Part shown: positions 1 through 5,640 of the stretch, one piece after another | Numbering within the stretch: position 1 is the first letter of the stretch | Layout of the letters: every line of letters starts with the position of its first letter | Source: an uncultured Clostridia bacterium | GTDB taxonomy: Bacteria; Bacillota; Clostridia; Lachnospirales; Lachnospiraceae | Direction: 5' to 3' | NCBI GenBank assembly: GCA_946623485.1 | Contig: CAMORF010000164.1 | Location: forward strand, 1-5,697 | DNA: 5,697 nt | Translations under genes and position numbers: made by a program | Notes under the pieces: generated by a model | The model's input: only the letters and a program-made list of their open reading frames with translations | Told to the model about the DNA's origin: nothing | The model's database searches: none

Positions 1-117
1 CGGATTCATCATAGCGGATCTATCACAGCGGATCGATCCAACAGCGGATTCATCACAGTGGATCGATCCAACAGGGATTCATCACAGCCGGTCCATCACA
101 ACGGATCGATGTATCAG
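1..117. repeat. Degenerate tandem repeat, 14- and 16-nt units, GATC-rich, open at the left edge
   Basis: About eight head-to-tail units begin near 1, 15, 29, 45, 59, 75, 88 and 102. They are of two kinds: a 14-nt type reading CGGATTCATCACAG and a 16-nt type reading CGGATCGATCCAACAG. From 29 to 87 the two alternate, giving a roughly 30-nt higher-order period (29-58, then 59-87 with one base lost). The 16-nt type carries the perfect palindrome GGATCGATCC (30-39 and 60-69). Copies decay towards the right (88-117). The array enters from outside the window, so its full length is unknown. No function can be assigned. Confidence 0.85.
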
Positions 118-160
118 GGATGATCCATCCCGGAAGGAGCCGGCACATATAATAGTTCTG

Positions 161-193
161 ACAGCAGCCACGGAATACAGGCTGCTGTTTCTT
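161..193 (+). terminator. Probable intrinsic terminator of an unseen upstream gene
   Basis: A perfect 9-bp stem, ACAGCAGCC (161-169) with GGCTGCTGT (180-188), closes a 10-nt loop and runs directly into TTTCTT. The stem is GC-rich and the T-tract is short and interrupted, so termination on the plus strand is plausible but may be leaky. It lies about 200 nt before the next promoter, which suits the end of a plus-strand transcript that begins left of the window. Confidence 0.6.
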
Positions 194-199
194 ATGCAT

Positions 200-263
200 C
201 ATGTTTGAATCAGGTTCAGGTTTGAGCCATGTTTGAATCAGGTTCAGGTTTGAGTCATGTTTG
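200..263. repeat. 28-bp tandem direct repeat, two copies plus a partial third
   Basis: Copies at 200-227 and 228-255 both begin CATGTTTGAATCAGGTTCAG and differ only in the last base (C or T). A truncated third copy, CATGTTTG, follows at 256-263. Related TTTGAATC and TTGAATCTGG words recur at 312-333. The block lies between the hairpin at 161-193 and the promoter at 363-391. It could be neutral repeat expansion or a set of protein binding sites. The sequence does not decide. Confidence 0.85.
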
Positions 264-362
264 TTCCGGGTTGTTGAAACAGATCTTTGCGATCAGGCTG
301 CCGGAAAGTGGTTTTGAATCTGAGTTGAATCTGGTTTTTTTGTGAAAAATGCAAGCTTGCGG

Positions 363-391
363 TTGAGTACGGGAAATGAAACTGATATAAT
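363..391 (+). promoter_or_regulatory. Sigma-A type promoter for the phosphoglycerol transferase gene
   Basis: TTGAGT (363-368) and a perfect TATAAT (386-391) are separated by 17 nt, with a TGn extended -10 directly before the TATAAT. Transcription would start near 398, giving a leader of about 28 nt. A ribosome binding site GGAGAGAGG (411-419) lies 6 nt before the ATG at 426. The 10-bp palindrome GCAAGCTTGC ends 2 nt before the -35 box and might be an operator, but palindromes of this length are common by chance. Confidence 0.8.
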
Positions 392-425
392 GCCTTTCGG
401 TTTTTCATTTGGAGAGAGGTAAATC

Positions 426-2495
426 ATGAGCGATCAAACAGTATTTACAAGGGAAAAGGCCCGGTATAGAGTGATTCGGTTCCTCCTTTACTTTGTGATC
501 ACGTTTTTCGTGATCGCGGGACGGAGTGCTCAGTGGGTCTTAAATGAGTGGGGAGACCTGACCCTGGATGAGGTCATGTTCACCATGACGCAGCCTTTGA
601 ACGGGACTGACTCGGGCATCATCATGAGCTATATCGTGTATGCCGTGGTTCCGGGTGTGATCATCCTTGCGGCGCTGATTCTCATCGAGAACCTGCTGCT
701 GCTGAAAAAACAGCCGCCGAAGGGAAAGAAGGTCAAGGGAGACGACGGAAAAAAGACGCGCGTTCCGGCAGAATTGACGCCCGAGATGGAGCAGAAGCTT
801 CGCGCGGACCATGAGAAGAAGGACGTGAAGGTCAGGAAGCTGTTCCGTGTGTGGCTGCTTCCCATTTGCGCGATTGCCGCGACCATCTTTGGGGTGATCC
901 AGATTGCGGGTCTGTGGAATAAGCTTGGCGTTTCCGAGCACCTGAGCTCACTGGGCGAGGAGTCAACGTGGATTGAGGACAATTATGTGGCTCCGTCCTC
1001 CGTGAAGCTGACATTCCCGGAGAAAAAGCGCAACCTCATATACATTTTCCTCGAATCCATGGAGGTTTCCTATTCCGATAAGAAGAGCGGCGGCCTGTTC
1101 GATACGAACTATATTCCCCGGCTGACGAAGCTGTCCCAGGAAAATGAGAATTTCTCCGGTTCTGACAAGTCTGTCCTCAATGGAGGAAACTCCCTGAAGT
1201 ACACAACCTGGACCATGGGAGGGATGTTTGCCGCAACCTCCGGGCTCCCGCTGAAGATTCCGCTTGAGCTGAAGGGTGTCGGAACGAATTTCATGAATAC
1301 GCAGACCTCCTTCTTCTCGGATCTTACCTGCATTGGTGATATCCTGTCGGCGGAAGGCTACAACATGAACATGTGCTTCGGGTCGGACGCAACCTTTGGC
1401 GGAAGGCGTCTGTGCTTCACCGAACACGGCGGCTTTGATTTCTATGACTGGAAGCATTACACCACGAATGGCGAGCTGCCCAAGGACTATAAGGTCTGGT
1501 GGGGATTCGAGGATGAAAAGCTGTTCAAATTCGCCAAGGACCGCCTGACTGCCCTCGGAAGCGAAGATAAGCCGTTTGACTTCACCATGCTGACGGTTGA
1601 CACGCATTATCCGGAGGGATATGTCTGTGAGCTGTGCGGGGATGAGTATGACGAGCAGTATGCGAATGTCATCAAATGCTCTGATAACCAGGTGGCGGAT
1701 TTTGTCGCGTGGTGCCAGGAGCAGCCGTGGTATGAGAATACGACGATCATACTGTCCGGCGACCATCCGACTATGAACAAGGAATTCTGTTCTTCGGCGT
1801 CTTACGACTATAAGAGGAAGGTTTATACCGCATATATTAATGCGGCAGCTGAGCCGGTGCGCAATGACTACAGAGAATTTGCCACGATCGATAACTTCCC
1901 GACAACCCTGGCGGCGCTTGGCGTTGAGATTGAGGGGAACCGTCTTGGCCTTGGCACGAACCTGTTCTCTTCCGAGGATACGCTTGTAGAGCGGGACGGC
2001 CTGGAGTTTGTCAATACCGAGCTGCAGAAAGCTTCCAAGTGGATGGATGAGCAGTCGGACCTGCAGGAGGTCTCTGCGGACATTGAGTACAGAGATTACG
2101 ATCCTGAGGCGAAGACCATTACCATGGTTCTTACGAACGTGACCAGCGATGAGGTTGACAGCTTCCACGTATCGATGCATATGTATGGGTACCTTGTCAA
2201 CGGAAAGGACTATGTGTCCTGGTCAGACTCCGTGGAAGAGAAGCCCGGCGTGCATGTCGTTACCATCAAGATCCCGACGGATAAGGCATTTAACGGGCGG
2301 ATCAAGATCCAGCCTCACTGCATGATTGACGGCGTCCGCGGCATCCATCTGGATACGCATTATTACCATCTGGAGTATGACGAAGGCGGTGCGAACGCGG
2401 AGGCTTACCAGTGCGACCGGTATGGGGAAGAGCTGAAGAAACCAACCATGTGGGATAAGGTAAAAGACTGGTGGTCAGGCCTCTGGCCGCTGTAA
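426..2495 (+). CDS. LTA synthase / MdoB (OpgB)-family phosphoglycerol transferase, membrane-anchored
   Basis: This 689-residue protein belongs to the alkaline-phosphatase-superfamily enzymes that move glycerol phosphate from phosphatidylglycerol to polymers or glycans outside the membrane. Membrane segments are seen at about 16-32, 64-92 and 141-164. The lysine-rich loop 93-140 fits the inside, and three segments place the catalytic domain outside. Catalytic signatures are FLES (metal ligand E210), the TTWTMGG block at 260-266 with T263 as likely nucleophile, DTHYPEGY (D392, H394) and SGDHPTMN (D446, H447). The TTWTMGG...SGLPL block resembles E. coli OpgB more than S. aureus LtaS, and LtaS has five membrane segments rather than three. 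A C-terminal region (about 545-650) looks beta-rich and is unassigned. The tail 675-689 has four Trp. The start has a strong ribosome binding site and promoter. Family is sure; acceptor (lipoteichoic acid, glycolipid or glycan) is not, so no gene symbol is given. Confidence 0.93.
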   Translation: MSDQTVFTREKARYRVIRFLLYFVITFFVIAGRSAQWVLNEWGDLTLDEVMFTMTQPLNGTDSGIIMSYIVYAVVPGVIILAALILIENLLLLKKQPPKGKKVKGDDGKKTRVPAELTPEMEQKLRADHEKKDVKVRKLFRVWLLPICAIAATIFGVIQIAGLWNKLGVSEHLSSLGEESTWIEDNYVAPSSVKLTFPEKKRNLIYIFLESMEVSYSDKKSGGLFDTNYIPRLTKLSQENENFSGSDKSVLNGGNSLKYTTWTMGGMFAATSGLPLKIPLELKGVGTNFMNTQTSFFSDLTCIGDILSAEGYNMNMCFGSDATFGGRRLCFTEHGGFDFYDWKHYTTNGELPKDYKVWWGFEDEKLFKFAKDRLTALGSEDKPFDFTMLTVDTHYPEGYVCELCGDEYDEQYANVIKCSDNQVADFVAWCQEQPWYENTTIILSGDHPTMNKEFCSSASYDYKRKVYTAYINAAAEPVRNDYREFATIDNFPTTLAALGVEIEGNRLGLGTNLFSSEDTLVERDGLEFVNTELQKASKWMDEQSDLQEVSADIEYRDYDPEAKTITMVLTNVTSDEVDSFHVSMHMYGYLVNGKDYVSWSDSVEEKPGVHVVTIKIPTDKAFNGRIKIQPHCMIDGVRGIHLDTHYYHLEYDEGGANAEAYQCDRYGEELKKPTMWDKVKDWWSGLWPL

Positions 2496-2499
2496 AAAA

Positions 2500-2590
2500 G
2501 TCCAGGCGTATGATGCCGGAACCTCTGGACATTGAAAATGTTCAGGTGAGTGTTGCCAGGGGTTCGGCATCTGTAAACAGATCCTGAACA
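2500..2590 (+). other. Potentially structured 3' untranslated region of the phosphoglycerol transferase gene
   Basis: Between the TAA at 2493-2495 and the terminator lie several inverted repeats. GTCCAG (2500-2505) pairs with CTGGAC (2525-2530). TGTTCAGG (2539-2546) pairs with CCTGAACA (2583-2590). Inside the second pair are two small hairpins, TGCC/GGCA (2554-2557 with 2566-2569) and ATCTG/CAGAT (2569-2573 with 2578-2582), so a branched fold is possible. None has a following T-tract, so these are not terminators. This is pairing seen by eye with no energy calculation, and a function is not implied. Confidence 0.4.
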
Positions 2591-2615
2591 GACAGTTAAA
2601 AATGCTACAGTAAAA

Positions 2616-2652
2616 AATGCTCCGGAACCGGATAGGTTCGGAGCATTTTTTT
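2616..2652. terminator. Bidirectional intrinsic terminator between convergent transcripts
   Basis: AATGCTCCGGAACC (2616-2629) pairs with GGTTCGGAGCATT (2635-2647) around the loop GGATA, with one bulged C on the left arm. On the plus strand the stem merges into seven T (2646-2652). On the minus strand the six A at 2612-2617 give a U-tract. It therefore serves the plus-strand transferase gene and the minus-strand deaminase operon alike. The right arm's T-run reaches into the deaminase stop codon (TTA on the plus strand at 2651-2653), leaving almost no 3' untranslated region for that operon. Confidence 0.9.
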
Positions 2653-3145
2653 ATAATTCAATCTGAATCTTCCGCCCGGTAGGCTGATATCGGATGCATT
2701 TGACTCCTGCCGCGTTCAGCATCCGGAGGGAGGCAATGTTATTCGGCGCGTATTTGTATTTGTCATCCGCATAGATGACAGTGCGGATCCCCGCCTGGAT
2801 CACTGCCTTCGCGCATTCGTTGCAAGGGAAAAGTGTCACATACAATCTGGCTCCCTCAAGCCCGGGGCCGCGGTAGTTCAGGATCGCGTTCAGTTCACTG
2901 TGAACAATATAATAATACTTTGTATTCAGGTTATCGCCGTCTTGATTGTCGCGGCTCCAGGGAAAGACATCGTCAGAGCAGCCGGCCGGAAAACCATTGT
3001 ATCCGATGGACAGGATCTTATTATCTGTGCTTACAATGCAGGCTCCAACCTGGGTATTCGGATCCTTTGACCGCATGGCTGCGAGATACGATACGCCCAT
3101 AAAATATTCATCCCAGGAAATGTAATCTGTTCTTTTATCGCTCAT
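2651..3145 (-). CDS. dCMP deaminase (deoxycytidylate deaminase, eukaryotic DCTD-like)
   Basis: This 164-residue cytosolic enzyme converts dCMP to dUMP, the substrate for thymidylate synthase. Zinc ligands are visible as H82 in VHSELNAIL, with catalytic E84, and as C108 and C111 in FPCNECAK. The early block RSKDPNTQVGACIV (25-38) and IGYNGFPAGCSDD (47-59) match the dCMP deaminase branch rather than cytosine or tRNA adenosine deaminases, and closely resemble human DCTD as remembered. The residue between His and Glu is Ser (83), where the common motif has Ala, Gly or Val. A modest ribosome binding site, AGGG, lies 7 nt before the ATG. The gene is last in the minus-strand operon, 83 nt after upp, and ends inside the shared terminator. 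B. subtilis comEB encodes the same activity, but the symbol is not carried over here. The function call is strong. Confidence 0.93.
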   Translation of the reverse strand: MSDKRTDYISWDEYFMGVSYLAAMRSKDPNTQVGACIVSTDNKILSIGYNGFPAGCSDDVFPWSRDNQDGDNLNTKYYYIVHSELNAILNYRGPGLEGARLYVTLFPCNECAKAVIQAGIRTVIYADDKYKYAPNNIASLRMLNAAGVKCIRYQPTGRKIQIEL

Positions 3146-3196
3146 AGCTGTACCCTGATAGACTGAATCTGTTCTTGCAGTTCAGTGGATTGTGTC

Positions 3197-3229
3197 AGGA
3201 TCTGTTCGGTTCCTCTGTATCCAGATCCT
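3197..3229 (-). other. Hairpin directly after the upp stop codon
   Basis: On the minus strand AGGATCTG (3229 to 3222) pairs with CAGATCCT (3204 to 3197) around a 17-nt loop. The stem starts at the last base of the upp stop codon. No U-tract follows, so it is unlikely to end transcription. It could shield or mark an upp mRNA end within the operon, or mean nothing. The deaminase ATG follows 51 nt later. Confidence 0.4.
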
Positions 3230-3858
3230 TATTTTGTACCGAAGATACGGTCGCCTGCGTCTCCGAGCCCCGGCACGATGTAACCATGTTCATTGAGATG
3301 GTCATCGAGGGCTGCGACATAGATATCTACGTCCGGGTGATCTTTCTGCATGCATGCGATTCCCTCCGGCGATGCAATGATATTCATGAGCCGGATGTGC
3401 CTGCAGCCATGTTCCTTGAGCATCGTGATGGCAGCGGAAGCGCTGCCGCCTGTAGCGAGCATGGGATCAACCACAAAAACCTCTCTTTGGTCGCAATCCT
3501 CCGGTAGCTTGCAGTAATACTCCACCGGCTTGAGCGTCTCAGGATCACGGTACAGTCCGATATGGCCCACCTTTGCCGCAGGAATCATGGTAAGGACACC
3601 GTCTACCATCCCAAGGCCTGCGCGCAGAATCGGGATGACAGCGAGCTTGCGTCCGGACAGTTCCTTTACTACGGTTTTTGTGATCGGGGTCTCGATCTCA
3701 ACCTCGCGAAGCTTCAGGTCGCGCGTCGCTTCATAGCACATCAGGCCGGCGATTTCTGAGATAATTGTGCGGAAATCCTTTGTCCCGACCTCCTTCCGGC
3801 GGATGACGCCGACCTTATGCTGGATCAGCGGGTGATCAAGAATCATAACTTTTGACAT
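3229..3858 (-). CDS. upp: Uracil phosphoribosyltransferase
   Basis: Upp joins uracil to PRPP to give UMP in the cytosolic pyrimidine salvage pathway. At 209 residues it has exactly the length usual for bacterial Upp, and all hallmarks are intact. [13 protein letters not shown] (75-87) is the conserved core. [14 protein letters not shown] (130-143) is the PRPP-binding loop, with the acidic residue D131. [14 protein letters not shown] (191-204) binds uracil and carries the family's C-terminal signature. The start is fixed by a strong ribosome binding site, AAGGAGG (plus-strand 3865-3871), 6 nt from the ATG. The upstream gene ends 170 nt away across a tandem repeat. No good promoter was found in that gap, so expression probably depends on readthrough from the operon promoter. 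Nothing in the protein is unusual. Confidence 0.98.
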   Translation of the reverse strand: MSKVMILDHPLIQHKVGVIRRKEVGTKDFRTIISEIAGLMCYEATRDLKLREVEIETPITKTVVKELSGRKLAVIPILRAGLGMVDGVLTMIPAAKVGHIGLYRDPETLKPVEYYCKLPEDCDQREVFVVDPMLATGGSASAAITMLKEHGCRHIRLMNIIASPEGIACMQKDHPDVDIYVAALDDHLNEHGYIVPGLGDAGDRIFGTK

Positions 3859-3924
3859 GTCAGGCCTCCTTGCAATGAATACTTGGTCAATGTTGTATGA
3901 ATATCAGACGATGCGGCAGAAACG

Positions 3925-4013
3925 CCTGCTGAAACTGCCGGGTGCCAGCCGATCCTGCTGAAACTGCCGGGTGCCAGCCGATCCTGCATGAAACTGCCCG
4001 GGTGCCGGCCGAT
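3925..4013. repeat. 29-bp tandem repeat, two identical copies plus a diverged third
   Basis: Copies at 3925-3953 and 3954-3982 are identical and begin CCTGCTGAAACTGCCGGGTG. A third at 3983-4013 has two single-base insertions and one A-to-G change. Traces of a fourth (CCTGGAGAAA) follow at 4014. The array fills most of the 170-nt gap between the phosphatase homologue and upp. Perfect identity of two copies points to recent duplication. In the related B. subtilis cluster, rpiB (ywlF) follows the phosphatase gene; here this array is found instead. Confidence 0.9.
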
Positions 4014-4028
4014 CCTGGAGAAAAACAG

Positions 4029-4538
4029 TCAGCCGACGCCTTCCTGCACCGGCAGTATCTCCTGCGCCGGCTCCTGCCCAAGTCTGTTTTCCTCCAGGTT
4101 CAGGATTTTTGACAGACGGAGGACATACTGCTCAAGCTCCTCATACATGCGGTTATAGTCCGCAAGCGTACCGCCGTAGGGATCCTGAATGTCCTTGTCC
4201 GCCCGGATATAGGAGGCAAGCGTAAACACATTTCTGGCGTTCTCATGGTCTTTCAAAAGCTGCGCCATCTGCGCCTGGTCCATCGTCAGGACAAGGGTCC
4301 GGTCGTCGAAATCATCCGCCGTCAGCTGCTCGCTTACGTGGTGCTTCATGCTCAGGGAGTGGCTGACAAGGACGGCTTCTGCCTTTGGGTTGATCGGCTC
4401 CGGGAACAGGACGACAAGGCCCTTCGAGGAAATCAGGATATCTTCCAGATAGAATTCACGCTGCAGGATCGCTTCCGCCATCGGGCTGGTTGACGTATCG
4501 CTTTCGCTGACAAAAATCAGTTTATCATAATGCTTCAT
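4029..4538 (-). CDS. Low-molecular-weight phosphotyrosine/arginine phosphatase homologue, probably inactive
   Basis: The 169-residue product has the LMW-PTP layout: an N-terminal P-loop strand (6-22), a middle region matching the family pattern (HHVSEQLTADDF, LVLTMD) and the general-acid loop DPYG (119-122). Active members need the P-loop pattern C-x5-R-S. Here the loop reads VSESDTSTSPMAEAI (10-24), so the nucleophile Cys is Ser11, the phosphate-binding Arg is Thr17, and the usual Gly, Asn and second Cys are Ser13, Asp14 and Ser16. Thr15 aligns with the Thr that sets phosphoarginine preference in B. subtilis YwlE. Flanking SPMAEAI is intact and the reading frame is open, so this looks like a maintained pseudophosphatase rather than decay. 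The tail beyond about 150 is low in recognisable features. The ATG lies 11 nt after the sua5 stop, with AGGA overlapping that stop codon, which suggests translational coupling. The fold call is strong; loss of activity is inferred. Confidence 0.88.
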   Translation of the reverse strand: MKHYDKLIFVSESDTSTSPMAEAILQREFYLEDILISSKGLVVLFPEPINPKAEAVLVSHSLSMKHHVSEQLTADDFDDRTLVLTMDQAQMAQLLKDHENARNVFTLASYIRADKDIQDPYGGTLADYNRMYEELEQYVLRLSKILNLEENRLGQEPAQEILPVQEGVG

Positions 4539-4549
4539 GGCAGGATTTC

Positions 4550-5596
4550 CTATACAGAAAGAATGTGGTGCCCAGCGGCTTTGATCAGCCGGTTCATGAT
4601 CGCTGCTCCGATCTGGGGCGTGTCAAAGGATTCGGAATAAATGACATCGACGCCGAGGTCATCAAATTCGCGCAGGATGCCGAAAAGGTGCTGCGAAATG
4701 GTGATTTCCTTCGCCCTGCTGCCTGCGGACCGGACGATTCCCGCCTGGTAAGAGGATGCATCCTCATCTGCGGCAATGATGCCGCAGGTCTGTCCGCGGG
4801 AGATTGCCTCGCGGGCAAGACGGTCAATTGCGGCACGGACGTTGCTCTCGCTGCCTTCGACAATGGTAAGCTCTGCTTTCGGGGCATAATGCCGGTATTT
4901 CATCCCCGGCGCTTTCGGGCGGAAAGAGGGATCCTCTCCGTGAAGCCCGGGATCCATGCGGACATCCCCGAGGACATTGCGCAGCATATCGATACTGATA
5001 AATCCCGGCCGGAGAACCATCGGGGGCTCTTCTGTGAGATCGATAATGGTGGATTCAACGCCGATCCCGACGCTCCCGCCATCGATGATCATATCGATCT
5101 TTCCGTTCAGGTCGTCCCGGACGTGCTGCGCGGTCGTAGGACTTGGCCTTCCGGAGGTATTGGCGCTTGGCGCAGCGATAAAACCACCGCCGGCCTCAAT
5201 CAGCGCAAGGGCAACGGGATGATCCGGCATCCGGATGGCGACCGTGTCCAGGCCGCCTGTCACAGAGTGAGGAACCTGATCGCTTTTGTCCAGGATCATC
5301 GTCAGGGGGCCGGGCCAGAAGGCTTCCGCCAGCACAGATGCCTGCTCCGGCACATGGCGGGCGATTTTCCCAAGGCTGTCCAGACGGTGAATATGGACGA
5401 TCAGGGGATTATCGGACGGCCTGCCCTTGGCGCTGTATATCTTTCCGGAAGCTTCCGGGTCCAGCGCGTCTGCGCCGAGACCATATACGGTTTCTGTCGG
5501 AAATGCGACCAGTCCGCCGCTGCGCAGGATGCTGCCTGCTTTCTCCATCAGGCTTGTATCGATGCCTGTCCTCATGTCAGCCCAGATTGTGTCCAT
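4550..5596 (-). CDS. sua5: L-threonylcarbamoyladenylate synthase, Sua5/YwlC type
   Basis: The enzyme uses threonine, bicarbonate and ATP to make threonylcarbamoyl-AMP, which the TsaB/TsaD/TsaE machinery uses to make t6A37 on ANN-decoding tRNAs. It is a two-domain Sua5 protein, not the short TsaC. With the start chosen here it has 348 residues, close to the roughly 346 of B. subtilis YwlC. The YrdC domain shows PTETVYGLG (33-41), KGRPSDNPL (57-65), SANTSGRPSPT (144-154) and GVESTIIDL (179-187). The linker APGMKYRHYAPK (229-240) leads to the Sua5 C-terminal domain (about 242-340). An in-frame ATG at 5620 would add eight residues but lacks a ribosome binding site and lies about 14 nt after the predicted transcript start. 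The ATG at 5596 has GAAGGGG five nt upstream and is preferred. It is the first gene of the minus-strand operon. Confidence 0.95.
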   Translation of the reverse strand: MDTIWADMRTGIDTSLMEKAGSILRSGGLVAFPTETVYGLGADALDPEASGKIYSAKGRPSDNPLIVHIHRLDSLGKIARHVPEQASVLAEAFWPGPLTMILDKSDQVPHSVTGGLDTVAIRMPDHPVALALIEAGGGFIAAPSANTSGRPSPTTAQHVRDDLNGKIDMIIDGGSVGIGVESTIIDLTEEPPMVLRPGFISIDMLRNVLGDVRMDPGLHGEDPSFRPKAPGMKYRHYAPKAELTIVEGSESNVRAAIDRLAREAISRGQTCGIIAADEDASSYQAGIVRSAGSRAKEITISQHLFGILREFDDLGVDVIYSESFDTPQIGAAIMNRLIKAAGHHILSV

Positions 5597-5601
5597 AGAT
5601 G

Positions 5602-5608
5602 CCCCTTC
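5602..5608 (-). promoter_or_regulatory. Ribosome binding site that decides the sua5 start
   Basis: On the minus strand GAAGGGG lies 5 nt before the ATG at 5596. The upstream ATG at 5620 is preceded by TTCTGGATC, in which the only partial match (GGA) sits 2 nt from the start, too close to work well. Confidence 0.65.
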
Positions 5609-5640
5609 GTAATGAATCATGATCCAGAAATACTATCACG

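Larger units (their letters stand above)
1..425. other. Non-coding stretch upstream of the phosphoglycerol transferase gene
   Basis: No credible gene lies here on either strand. The stretch holds, from left to right, a GATC-rich tandem array, a hairpin followed by a short T-rich tract, a duplicated 28-bp block, a T-rich spacer (311-340), the palindrome GCAAGCTTGC (351-360) and a promoter with a ribosome binding site. A frame open from the left edge to a TGA at 206-208 exists, but it has no start in view and its residues follow the DNA repeat, so it is not called. Confidence 0.75.

Noticed and set aside
2..208. Frame open from the left edge to a TGA at 206-208, possibly the end of a repetitive protein
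   Set aside because: No start is in view, the residues simply follow the DNA repeat, the period slips by one base at 59-87, and the frame runs through the terminator hairpin. It is kept only as a possibility.
264..306. TTCCGG/CCGGAA inverted repeat as a riboswitch or attenuator
   Set aside because: Only 6 bp close a 31-nt loop, it lies upstream of the predicted transcript start at about 398, and no known riboswitch core is visible.
351..360. Palindrome GCAAGCTTGC next to the -35 box as an operator
   Set aside because: A 10-bp palindrome is expected several times in a window of this size, and the symmetry does not extend further.
963..2180. A 405-codon open frame antisense to the phosphoglycerol transferase gene
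   Set aside because: The residues are Arg-rich and without recognisable motifs, and the sense strand carries intact catalytic signatures throughout. It is a shadow frame.
3872..3924. Internal promoter for upp (TTGACC on the minus strand near 3895)
   Set aside because: No suitable -10 box lies at the right spacing before the ribosome binding site.
3925..4013. CRISPR-like array
   Set aside because: The units are directly adjacent with no spacers, and no cas genes are present. It is a plain tandem repeat.
3887..4081. A 64-codon minus-strand frame crossing the 29-bp repeats and the end of the phosphatase homologue
   Set aside because: It starts at TTG without a clear ribosome binding site, overlaps a better gene in another frame, and consists mostly of translated repeat.
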